Both the position numbers and the translations under genes were made by a program. From NCBI GenBank assembly GCA_963850765.1, contig CAWKMN010000011.1, forward strand, positions 260,193 to 324,192: 64,000 nt of DNA. The letters run 5' to 3'. The stretch comes from CAWKMN01 sp963850765 (GTDB taxonomy: Bacteria > Chloroflexota > Anaerolineae > Aggregatilineales > Aggregatilineaceae). How positions within the stretch are numbered: the first letter of the stretch is position 1; every line of letters begins with the position of its first letter. Positions 1 through 7,573 of this stretch are shown in pieces. The notes beneath the pieces were generated by a model. That model was not told the origin of the DNA. It searched no databases and was given only the letters and a program-made list of their open reading frames with translations.

Positions 1-46
1 TTCAGATTGACGTTGCGAAGCATCTCCCTGCCAGAAAGGTCAACCG

Positions 47-970
47 GTGATCGGGCATTTTTTCGATGCGATGGCACGCAGGGGCCGGCCCTACGAGCGA
101 GTTCATCACGCCTATCTGTATATCCTGCCGGGATTTGTGATCTACCTTGTGTTTGTGCTCATCCCGATTGTGAGCACCGCCCGCTACAGCCTGACCGAGT
201 GGACAGGCTTCAGCGACCCAACGTATATCGGCCTGGATAATTACGAAAAACTGTTTGACGATGAAAATTTCTGGAATGCGCTGGGCAACAATATCTTTTT
301 CGTGTCGTTTTATACCATCCTGCCCATCATGCTCGGCCTGCTGCTCACATCGCTGTTGACGCGCGGCCAGCTTAAGGGCATGGCGTTTTTCCGCACCGGC
401 CTGTTTGTCCCGCAGGTGATGAGCGCCGTCGTCATCGGCATCATCTGGCGCTGGATATTTGATTATCGCGGGCCGCTGAACCAGTTCCTCACCGATGTCG
501 GGCTGAACGAACAGATCAAGCCGTGGCTGGGTGATTTCGTCTGGGCACCCACCGCAACCGGGCTGGTCGGGAGTTGGGTGCAGTATGGCCTGTGTATGGT
601 GCTGTTCATTGCCGGGGTGCAGTCCATCGCGGAAGAACTCTACGACGCGGCCAAGGTGGACGGGGCGAGCGCGTGGCGGCAGTTTTTTCATATCACGCTG
701 CCCGGTCTTCAGCAGCAAATCCTGGTGGCGTTTGTGCTGACGTTCATCGCGGCGCTGCGCGTGTTTGATCTGGTCTTTGTGCTGACGCGCGGCGGCCCCG
801 GCCAGGAGACGAAAGTCGTGAGTATGCTGATCTACGAAGAAGCCTTTGAAGAGCACCATGCCGGCTACGGCTCCGCGATGGCGCTGGTGATGACCGTGCT
901 GATCGTCACCGTGTCGGCGGTCGTGTTTTACCTGCAATCGCGCCAGGAGGGAGACGATTATGCGGGCTAG
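47..970 (+). CDS. Carbohydrate ABC transporter permease (MalF/UgpA type)
   Basis: Inner-membrane permease of a binding-protein-dependent sugar importer. The 307-residue product has an N-terminal membrane segment (residues about 22-45) and further hydrophobic helices. Its cytoplasmic EAA loop at about residues 195-220 reads EELYDAAKVDGASAWRQFF followed by ITLPGL, the ATPase docking signature of the family. I chose the GTG at 47 because an AGAAAGG ribosome site lies at 34-40. The gene overlaps the next permease by 11 nt, so the two are translationally coupled. No binding protein or ATPase of this set is visible; they may lie upstream of the window. The substrate cannot be told from sequence. 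Confidence 0.93.
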   Translation: MIGHFFDAMARRGRPYERVHHAYLYILPGFVIYLVFVLIPIVSTARYSLTEWTGFSDPTYIGLDNYEKLFDDENFWNALGNNIFFVSFYTILPIMLGLLLTSLLTRGQLKGMAFFRTGLFVPQVMSAVVIGIIWRWIFDYRGPLNQFLTDVGLNEQIKPWLGDFVWAPTATGLVGSWVQYGLCMVLFIAGVQSIAEELYDAAKVDGASAWRQFFHITLPGLQQQILVAFVLTFIAALRVFDLVFVLTRGGPGQETKVVSMLIYEEAFEEHHAGYGSAMALVMTVLIVTVSAVVFYLQSRQEGDDYAG

Positions 971-1799
971 CCTGGGGCAAAAGCTGCTCACGTATGGCAT
1001 TCTCGGCGCGTTTCTGCTGCTGGCGGTGATGCCTTTTGCCGGCAACGTCCTGACCTCGCTCAAGACCCGGCCCGAACTCTCGGCGGGCCTGTTCACCCTG
1101 CCCGAAAGCTGGCAGTGGAGCAACTATTCCGAAGCCTGGGAGGGCGCGCGCTTCAGCGACTTCTTTATCAACAGCATCCTGGTGGTCGTGCCGGTGGTCG
1201 TGATCTCGATCATCCTCTCCATGCTGTCCGGCTATGCCTTTGGCATGATGTCTTTTCCGGGCGAGAAATTTCTGCTGCTGCTCATTATTCTTGGCCTGAT
1301 GGCCCCCATGGAAGCGGTGATTATCCCGCTCTGGCATTTCATGGAGGTGCTGCACCTGCGCGATACCTACTGGGCGCTCATTCTGCCCCAGGTCGCGCTG
1401 AGCTTCTCGTTTGGCACCTTCTGGATGCGCGCGCATTTTAAGGGGATCCCGCGCGATCTGGTCGATGCGGCCGTGGTGGATGGCTGCAACACCTCACCAT
1501 TCTCGCCGCGGAATGTCCTCTGGCGGATTCTGTTTCCCCTGTCCGGCCCGGCGCTGATGTCGCTGGTCGTGCTGCTGTTCATGTGGACGTGGAACGAGTT
1601 TTTCCTGGTGTTGGTGCTGGGTGGGTCGGAACTCCGCACGCTGCCGGCCGGATTGGCCCTGCTGCGGGGTCGTTATTCGTCCGATATCCCCGTGATGGCC
1701 GCCGCCTCGACCATCGTCTCGCTGCCGGTGCTCGTGCTCTATTTCCTGTTCCAGCGCCATTTCATCCGGGGCATGGTGTCGGGCGCGGTGAAAGGATAG
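960..1799 (+). CDS. Carbohydrate ABC transporter permease (MalG/UgpE type)
   Basis: Second permease of the same sugar importer, 279 residues, with about six membrane helices. The EAA-type loop (IPRDLVDAAVVDG, about residues 163-175) is present, but the stretch between DG and the WRILFPLSGP end is about five residues longer than is usual, reading CNTSPFSPRNVL. That could be a real loop insertion or a pair of compensating indels in this frameshift-rich sequence. The C terminus (FQRHFIRGMVSGAVKG) is typical of the family. The start overlaps the preceding permease. The gene is followed by a composite repeat region rather than a further transporter gene. Confidence 0.92.
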   Translation: MRASLGQKLLTYGILGAFLLLAVMPFAGNVLTSLKTRPELSAGLFTLPESWQWSNYSEAWEGARFSDFFINSILVVVPVVVISIILSMLSGYAFGMMSFPGEKFLLLLIILGLMAPMEAVIIPLWHFMEVLHLRDTYWALILPQVALSFSFGTFWMRAHFKGIPRDLVDAAVVDGCNTSPFSPRNVLWRILFPLSGPALMSLVVLLFMWTWNEFFLVLVLGGSELRTLPAGLALLRGRYSSDIPVMAAASTIVSLPVLVLYFLFQRHFIRGMVSGAVKG

Positions 1800-1800
1800 C

Positions 1801-2123
1801 CGTTAGCTGTAGCGATTAGCTGTTAGCCGTTAGCTAAAAGCGACCAAGATTGCACGTTGCGAATTCTCTGATGAGGTTTGATGTTCAAAACAGGCAACGG
1901 GCGGCCTTCGTAGGGGCAACCCTTGGGTTGCCTTGGGCGGGGCAAGCCCCGCCCCTACAGGAAGCGACCACACCAGTCCATTTCTCCCCTCGCCGCGCGT
2001 GGAGAGGGGCTGGGGGTGAGGTAAACAACTGCCGCCCTCCCCTTTTCCTGGTTTGACCGGGGAGAGGGCAGGGTGAGGGGCGTTTTCTCGCTTTTCGCTA
2101 ACCGCTAACTGCTAACCGCTAAA
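1801..2123. repeat. Composite intergenic element 1 (inverted heptad arms around two palindromes)
   Basis: This gap separates convergent genes. The left arm (1801-1843) is built of GTTAGCN words ending in AAAAGCGA. The right arm (2088-2123) is its inverse complement, with mismatches only at the variable N positions. Between them lie a GTAGGGGC...GCCCCTAC palindrome (1910-1959) and a copy of the CTCTCCGCGCGTGGAGAG palindrome followed by GGGGGTGAGGTAAAC (1984-2026). The left arm starts two bases after the permease stop codon. A 68-codon open frame here is made of repeat sequence and is not a gene. Confidence 0.8.
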
Positions 2124-2130
2124 TGCCGCT

Positions 2131-2895
2131 CTACTGCGCCGTATATCCCCCATCGACCAGCAGTTCCGCGCCGGTGACAAACCGCGCCTCGTCCGACGCG
2201 AGATACAGCACCGCATAGGCTACGTCCAGCGGCTCGCCGGTGTGCCCCAGCGGGTGGATCGCGTTGCGCCCCTCCATGTACTTCTCATACCCTTCCGGCG
2301 AATTGCGCGCCATCTCCGCCACGAGATCCGTCATGATCGTGCCCGGATGCACCGAATTGACACGGATCTGGTCCGGCGCGTAAAAGACCGCATCCGTCTT
2401 CGTCATCAGCCGGACCGCACCCTTCGCCGCATGATAGGGCGGGACATCCCGCGCGCCGACCATGCCGTAGATCGACGACAGGTTGACGATGCTCCCGCCG
2501 CCTGCCGCCCGCATCAGCGGCACGACATGCTTGGTGCAGAAGAACACGCCCTTCACATCGACCGCGAACACGGCGTCCCATTCCGCTTCGGTGATCTCGT
2601 GCGTCGGCTTGTCCGCCCCCGCGATCCCGGCGTTGTTGACCAGGATATAAATCGCGCCAAATTCGCGGTGGATCGCGTTCAGCGTTTCGCGCACATCCGC
2701 CTCTTTTGATACATCCATCCGCCAGAATCGCGCGTTGCCGCCCGCCTTGCGGATCGATTCGGCGGTATCCTGTCCGGGCAGCACATCCGTCACGGCGACG
2801 ATCGCGCCTTCCTGGGCGAACAACTCGCAGATCGCGCGTCCGATGCCTGTAGCTCCACCCGTGACCACCGTCACTTTGTTTTCAACTCGTCCCAC
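2131..2895 (-). CDS. SDR-family NAD(P)-dependent oxidoreductase
   Basis: Short-chain dehydrogenase of 254 residues, the classical SDR length. It has the cofactor motif TGGATGIG (about residues 12-19), the NNAG motif in LVNNAGIAG (about 86-94), the catalytic serine in VNLSSIYG, and the YHAAKGA catalytic Tyr/Lys motif (about 153-159). The C-terminal GAELLVDGGYTAQ is typical of the 3-ketoacyl-reductase/sugar-dehydrogenase branch. The start is a GTG preceded by GGAAGG about ten bases upstream. It stands alone on the minus strand, so the substrate is not defined. Confidence 0.93.
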   Translation of the reverse strand: MGRVENKVTVVTGGATGIGRAICELFAQEGAIVAVTDVLPGQDTAESIRKAGGNARFWRMDVSKEADVRETLNAIHREFGAIYILVNNAGIAGADKPTHEITEAEWDAVFAVDVKGVFFCTKHVVPLMRAAGGGSIVNLSSIYGMVGARDVPPYHAAKGAVRLMTKTDAVFYAPDQIRVNSVHPGTIMTDLVAEMARNSPEGYEKYMEGRNAIHPLGHTGEPLDVAYAVLYLASDEARFVTGAELLVDGGYTAQ

Positions 2896-3052
2896 GTGTA
2901 GTATTCCTTCCGCATGGCTGCAAAATCAGCTGTCCGGCATTGTAACGTAAACCTCCGCGCCGGGCGATGAACGTGACCTGTTTTCAGTTTTCAGGTAGAA
3001 TTACCGGGAACCAGTTGGATCGGTAGCACTCACGCGACGGGTAGATAATTCA

Positions 3053-4042
3053 ATGACACGAACGATTCAGGTTTTGATTGATGATCGCGCCCGGCTGATG
3101 TCGGCAGCGCTGGCGGCGACACGCTGGCCGGCAATTGAGCAGGAAAATCAGCGTCACCGGGCTCACACCCATGCGCGTTACACGACCCGCCGAGTCAGCG
3201 AGTTCGCCAAACTGCCGGTCATCCATACGCTCCAGACCCTGCTCGACCAGAATATACCGCTCGAAGCGATCTACACCTATGCGCTCAATCTCTCCTGGCC
3301 AGACCTGTCGCTGAAGGCGACGCTGCCCTGGGCACCGCTGCACTGGAACGAGCAGTTAGGCGATTTTTATATGCGGGCTGGCCTCGAAGCGTGGTGGAAA
3401 GAACAGGTTGACGCCTGGCAGCTTGCCCTGGAACAGACCCGCAAGGCGATTGGTACCACCGATTTTTACAGCTTCTTCAAGCCGTTTGTGGGCGATGTCT
3501 CTGAACAACTGACGCTCATGCCCAATATCTCGTACCCCAGCGACAGCGAAATCGGCGTGCGGCTGGATAACCAGTTGTTCTGTATCGTCCCGCCGCGCAT
3601 CGCCTGGGGGGATAACCAGCCGTGGCCGTTTGACGACGATCCCGCGCACGTCTTCCGCGGGGCGCTCTCGCAGTACGGGCGCTTGATCGTGGTATCGTAC
3701 CTGCGGCAGAAAGCGGCCGAGGTCGCCAACCTGGGCAATACGCCGCTGCCTGTGGGGGAGAATTTCCGCAAGACGCATCCCACCTGGACCGATCAGTTTA
3801 CCGAGTTGTTTGTCGCGGGTGCCGTGGCGATCTTTTTGGAACAAACTCTTGGTCCGCACGAGTCCAAAGCCTATATCCTGATGGAAAACAAGGTCCACGG
3901 CGTGACAATTCTGCCGGGCGTGGTGAGCGTGCTCCGGCGCTACCTGTCGGAGCAGGCGGAGGGCCGCTACGAGCAGCTATCGGATTATCTGCCCAATTTC
4001 GCCAAGCATCTCCGCGTCGCCAAGCGGGTGATTTCGTTGTAG
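3053..4042 (+). CDS. Hypothetical protein, 329 aa
   Basis: I do not recognise this protein. It is a soluble-looking 329-residue product without signal peptide or membrane helix. It has a basic, His-rich patch near residues 33-41 (RHRAHTHAR) and an acidic/aromatic region (WPFDDDPAHVF, about 186-196). Composition matches the high-GC neighbours and the frame is uninterrupted over almost 1 kb, which supports a real gene. It is monocistronic: SDR gene diverging upstream, composite repeat downstream. Most likely a lineage-restricted cytoplasmic protein. Confidence 0.75.
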   Translation: MTRTIQVLIDDRARLMSAALAATRWPAIEQENQRHRAHTHARYTTRRVSEFAKLPVIHTLQTLLDQNIPLEAIYTYALNLSWPDLSLKATLPWAPLHWNEQLGDFYMRAGLEAWWKEQVDAWQLALEQTRKAIGTTDFYSFFKPFVGDVSEQLTLMPNISYPSDSEIGVRLDNQLFCIVPPRIAWGDNQPWPFDDDPAHVFRGALSQYGRLIVVSYLRQKAAEVANLGNTPLPVGENFRKTHPTWTDQFTELFVAGAVAIFLEQTLGPHESKAYILMENKVHGVTILPGVVSVLRRYLSEQAEGRYEQLSDYLPNFAKHLRVAKRVISL

Positions 4043-4043
4043 A

Positions 4044-4314
4044 TGAGTCATGAGTTGTGAGTTTTAAGTCGTGAGCTAGAGGTTTACGAGAGCTCGACTT
4101 CACTCTTTAGTGCAGCGAAAAGGTGGACGTCTGTCTTGTAGAACCCGGTGGGTCGGGCGACCTGTCGGTCACATTGGGCGGGTTTATTAACCCGCCCCTA
4201 CAAGAGCAACCGCCTTCGCTACCGGCTCCCCCTCTCCGCGCGTGGAGAGGGGCAAGCGAGCTGCTCGCCAGGGGTGAGGTAAACTCAAAACTCATGACTC
4301 AAAACTCACAACCC
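4044..4314. repeat. Composite intergenic element 2 (inverted arms of a TGAGTTT-like word)
   Basis: This fills the gap between the 329-aa gene and the enoyl-CoA hydratase gene. The left arm (4044-4075, GTCATGAGTTGTGAGTTTTA...) begins directly after a stop codon. The right arm (4282-4314) is its imperfect inverse complement. Enclosed are a palindrome with CTTGTAG/CTACAAG ends (4135-4204) and the GC-rich CTCTCCGCGCGTGGAGAG palindrome with its GGGGTGAGGTAAAC tail (4222-4284). It is laid out like element 1 but with a different arm word. No gene is seen here. Confidence 0.75.
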
Positions 4315-4353
4315 TGATCAGGAAGAAAACTATTCTTGGGAGAAAGGCCAACT

Positions 4354-5130
4354 ATGGATTACGAGTTTATTCTGGTCGAACATCCCGCGCCGGGGGTAGG
4401 GCTGGTCAAAATGAACCAGCCGCGCGCGTTTAATACGCTGTCCGGCCCGCTGATGGACGACGTGATGGGCGCGCTGGAGACGTTGAACGCCGACAACTCG
4501 ATCGGCTGTCTGGTGCTCACCGGCACGGATCGGGTTTTCGCTGCCGGGGCGGACATTAAGGAAATGGCCCAGGCCGCACCCGCCGCGATGGTCCAGAAGA
4601 ACTTTATCGCCCGCTGGGAACGCCTGCGCCGCCTGCACAAACCCGTGATCGCCGCGGTCAGCGGCTACGCGCTCGGCGGTGGTTGTGAACTGGCGCTGGC
4701 GTGCGATATGATCATCGCGTCCGAGACGGCGGTATTCGGCCAGCCCGAGATCAATCTCGGCGTAATGCCGGGCGCAGGTGGGACGCAGCGCCTCGCCCGC
4801 ACCATCGGCAAGGCCCTGACCATGGAAATGGTCCTGAACGATCGCCGTCTGTCGGCTGCCGAGGCCGAGCGTTTTGGGCTGGTGAACCGGGTCGCGCCCG
4901 TCGAGGAGTATCTGAGCGTCGCCATCAAGCTGGCCGAAGAAATCGCCGCCCGCGCGCCGCTGGCGATCCGGCTGGCGAAGGACGCCGTCAACATGGCGCT
5001 CGAAACGCCGCTGTCGGCAGGACTGGCTTACGAGCGCAACAGCTTTTACGCGCTGTTTGGCACATCGGATCAAAAAGAGGGCATGGCCGCCTTTCTGGAA
5101 AAGCGCAAACCCGAATGGAAGGGCGAGTAG
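4354..5130 (+). CDS. Enoyl-CoA hydratase/isomerase family protein
   Basis: Crotonase-fold enzyme of 258 residues, the standard length for enoyl-CoA hydratase, which adds water to 2-trans-enoyl-CoA in fatty-acid or amino-acid degradation. The oxyanion-hole segment AAGADIKEM (about residues 62-70), the ALGGGCELALACD segment (about 101-113) with the first catalytic Glu, and the PEINLGVMPGAGGTQR segment (about 125-140) with the second catalytic Glu are intact. The ATG at 4354 follows GGGAGAAAGG. A TTG six codons upstream lies inside that ribosome site and is rejected. The next gene overlaps its 3' end by 16 nt. Confidence 0.95.
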   Translation: MDYEFILVEHPAPGVGLVKMNQPRAFNTLSGPLMDDVMGALETLNADNSIGCLVLTGTDRVFAAGADIKEMAQAAPAAMVQKNFIARWERLRRLHKPVIAAVSGYALGGGCELALACDMIIASETAVFGQPEINLGVMPGAGGTQRLARTIGKALTMEMVLNDRRLSAAEAERFGLVNRVAPVEEYLSVAIKLAEEIAARAPLAIRLAKDAVNMALETPLSAGLAYERNSFYALFGTSDQKEGMAAFLEKRKPEWKGE

Positions 5131-5791
5131 CTACTACCGTTACCCTGCTGGCGACCGCCCATCTGGCGGGCGAACTGGCGCTGCTGCCCCGGCTGTTTAC
5201 GCTGATTACCCAGGAGCGGCGCGCGGCGGCTGGCCCGGTAATTCTGCTCGATCTGGGCGATACCTGTTCGGCGGAATCGTGGGTGTGCCGGGCGACGCTA
5301 GGACGAGCACCCTTCCTGGTGCTCGACAGCATGGGGTATGACGTGGCGCTGATCGGTGGACCGGAGCAGGTGCCGATCCCGCTGCCGTCGCTGAAGAAGC
5401 TGGTCGATGGTTTGGGCCTGTCGCTCATCGTGTGGAACCGGGCATTCCGACTGACGAAGCAGGGGATTACCATCACGATTGCGCCGGGTGCGGCCTCGCT
5501 TCCAGCGGACGAGCCAGCGGTCAGAATTGACCGGTCGATCGAGGTTTTGCCCGACGTAGGCGCGCCGCTGCACGTCAGTGCGCTGCACGCCGTGCGCCGC
5601 CGACATTGGGTGACGTGGCGCAGGGCACGCTGGCGCGAGTCGATCTGCACTGGCCGGCCTGGACGGTCGAGGCGGCGCGGTGGATCCCGCTGGCACCTGC
5701 TACGCCGCCCGATCCGACAATCGCCGCCGTGGTCGATCTGGTCGAAACGGAGGCACGCCGCACCATGCAGCATCAAGGGGGGAATCCATGA
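5115..5791 (+). CDS. Putative metallophosphatase-like protein (frameshifted)
   Basis: A roughly 225-residue product, read in one frame to about 5590 and then in another (VAQGTLARVDLHWPAW...) to the stop at 5791. Total length is one base short of a whole number of codons, so one missing base near 5585-5600 restores a single protein. The N-terminal half (TLLATAHLAGEL, ILLDLGDT, LDSMGYDVALIGG) recalls the 5'-nucleotidase/metallophosphatase core, but the usual Asp-x-His start and Asn-His-Glu motif are not evident, so function is uncertain. It sits between the hydratase and Nif3-like genes with almost no spacing, suggesting one operon. Confidence 0.55.
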
Positions 5792-6690
5792 ACCAGAGCG
5801 AGATCATCCAGCGGCTCGATAGTTTCTTTAACGTCGAGGCGTTTGACGAGCGCCCGCTGTGGTCCGAGATTATCTCGACCGATGACATAGCCGTGTACCG
5901 GCGATTTGCGCAGCCGGGTTTTGTGGACGGTCCGTGGAACGGGCTGATGCTGGATAGCACCGCGGAGATCGACCGCGTCTATCTGATTGTGTTCCCCGGC
6001 CCGGCGGTACTTGACACGATCCTGGCGCTGGAATTGGAGCGCGAAGCCCCCGGCTCGATGATCTTTGCGCACCATCCTGTGGACTTTGAAGAGAGCGGGC
6101 GCGGTTTCAGCGGCATCCGCGAGGCGCAGCTTGAAGAACTGCGCGAGCACAACATCAGCTATTACACCTGCCATGCTCCACTGGACTGCCACCCGGAGAT
6201 CAGCACCTCGATCGCGCTCGCCAAGGCGCTCAAACTGCGCGATTGGGAGCCGTTCTCGCCGCACCATGGCGCGATGCAAGGCGTACACGGCCGGGTGCGC
6301 GATACCAACTTTGGCAAGTTTGCTGAACACCTGTCTGAAATCACGGAAGTTCCGTATATTCGCTACAGCCAGACGCGCCACAATGGGCAGCCCGTGGAAC
6401 ACGTCGCGGTGCTCCCTGGCGGAGGGGATGATCCACGCCAGCTCAAAGAAGCCGCCGATCTTGGCTGTGATACCTATGTCACCGGGCATTGGTGGCTGTT
6501 GGGCGATTACGAGTATGCCACGAAGCAGCGCGCCCTGATGCGCGAGATCGTGCCGGTGCTCACGATGAACCTGATCGGCACCTCGCATTACGCGAGTGAA
6601 ATGGTCGTCATGCGCGATCAGGTGCCGGGCTGGTTCCGCAATGCAGGTATCGAGGCCCGTTTCATCAAGCAGGGGAACCCTTGGCGGTAG
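5788..6690 (+). CDS. Nif3-like dinuclear metal centre protein
   Basis: A 300-residue Nif3/YbgI-family protein. These form ring-shaped hexamers with a two-metal site and have been annotated as GTP cyclohydrolase I type 2, although the physiological substrate is unclear. The metal-site region FAHHPVDFEESG (about residues 92-103), YYTCHAPLDCHPE (about 126-138) and the late TGHWWLLGDYE segment (about 232-242) match the fold. The ATG at 5788 follows AAGGGGGGAATCC, an excellent ribosome site, and overlaps the upstream stop, so a longer reading from 5680 is rejected. Confidence 0.8.
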   Translation: MNQSEIIQRLDSFFNVEAFDERPLWSEIISTDDIAVYRRFAQPGFVDGPWNGLMLDSTAEIDRVYLIVFPGPAVLDTILALELEREAPGSMIFAHHPVDFEESGRGFSGIREAQLEELREHNISYYTCHAPLDCHPEISTSIALAKALKLRDWEPFSPHHGAMQGVHGRVRDTNFGKFAEHLSEITEVPYIRYSQTRHNGQPVEHVAVLPGGGDDPRQLKEAADLGCDTYVTGHWWLLGDYEYATKQRALMREIVPVLTMNLIGTSHYASEMVVMRDQVPGWFRNAGIEARFIKQGNPWR

Positions 6691-6718
6691 AACTACCCCG
6701 GCACTCATTTGGATAGCT

Positions 6719-6756
6719 TTCGTAGGGGTGCATTTGTTAACCCGCCCAGGGTATCC
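6719..6756. repeat. Partial GTAGGGG-type intergenic repeat
   Basis: TCGTAGGGGTGCATTTGTTA followed by ACCCGCCCAGG is a degenerate half of the GTAGGGGC...GCCCCTAC palindrome family found at 1910, 4135, 39596, 50805 and 53839. It lies 3' of the Nif3-like gene. Confidence 0.5.
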
Positions 6757-6841
6757 ATCAGGTTGCCCTAACAAATCGCCTGAACATGTTAAATGTGATG
6801 GCACTGCAAAGTCGTTGATCCGAGGTGATGAATGAAAAGAC

Positions 6842-7540
6842 ATGGAAAATGAAAAGGCCGAGTTTTGGCTCCTTGATAGCGTGATAAATTCTACAGTTAC
6901 TTTGGATTTGTTAGTGTCTAAATCACTGGGGGAAATACTGAACCGAAGAGAACATGGGCTATCGTATCCTGTTCTTATCTCAACTTTGCACAAACTCTTC
7001 GAGCGCGAGGAGTTGTTTGCAGAGCCAATGTCGAACTTCCTGTCCCCCGAACGCGCTATCAGGGATCCTCAAACTAATCGAAGAATTGATCGAAGAGTAG
7101 TCGGTGAACCTTTCAAGCCCACCCTCACTCAGATTGAGGCTGGGGTGCGCGGTGATACTCCCATAGAATATGGTCTGACGCAAAAGGGAGGGGCTAGGTG
7201 GGAACATCTCACGAATGCTGACTGGAAGCGCTATCTAATTGATTGTTATTATTGGTCGGACGATATGCCAGTTTCTACAGTAACCATCATTTCTCAAGAC
7301 GAGAATCTCGTCAAACAGTACCTTGCTTTTGCTAAAAGACAGACGGCTATTTTTATTGACAGGTCAGAAAAATGGAAAACACTAAGTCCATGGCAAGCAA
7401 CGTATTGGAAAGTTCTCCCAGTTGGGCATTGGCTGCAACTTGACTATAAAGACCCACCTGGATTAGAAACAGTTAAATCTCCTGAATTCGCACGTTGGTT
7501 TGGAGAGATTAAGAAGTGGTATACATCTCCTTATAAGTGA
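6842..7540 (+). CDS. Hypothetical protein, AT-rich orphan gene
   Basis: A 232-residue acidic, Trp-rich soluble protein that I do not recognise. The centre carries YGLTQKGGARWEHL (about residues 109-122), and the C-terminal third is aromatic (WQATYWKVLPVGHW, FGEIKKWY). Base use differs sharply from the neighbours: 25 of 60 bases at 6901-6960 are G/C, in a region otherwise well above half G/C, and codons use A/T third positions freely. This suggests recent horizontal acquisition. The ATG at 6842 is the first in-frame start. AGGTGA lies 13 bases upstream. Confidence 0.7.
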   Translation: MENEKAEFWLLDSVINSTVTLDLLVSKSLGEILNRREHGLSYPVLISTLHKLFEREELFAEPMSNFLSPERAIRDPQTNRRIDRRVVGEPFKPTLTQIEAGVRGDTPIEYGLTQKGGARWEHLTNADWKRYLIDCYYWSDDMPVSTVTIISQDENLVKQYLAFAKRQTAIFIDRSEKWKTLSPWQATYWKVLPVGHWLQLDYKDPPGLETVKSPEFARWFGEIKKWYTSPYK

Positions 7541-7573
7541 ACCATAAGAGAAAAATGTGAGCAACTCTTGGAG

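Noticed and set aside
1..46. 3' end of an upstream sugar-binding protein gene
   Set aside because: Only 46 bases are present before the permease; no frame can be assigned.
2..1123. A 373-codon open frame on the minus strand across the two permeases
   Set aside because: It is antisense to two overlapping, clearly recognisable permease genes, has low-complexity Arg/His/Gln-rich content typical of shadow frames in GC-rich DNA, and no domain.
1850..2056. Small open frame in the first composite element
   Set aside because: Entirely made of repeat sequence; no ribosome site.
1801..2123. CRISPR array (regular repeats in the arms)
   Set aside because: The repeat period is about 7 bp with no spacers, and no cas gene is present.
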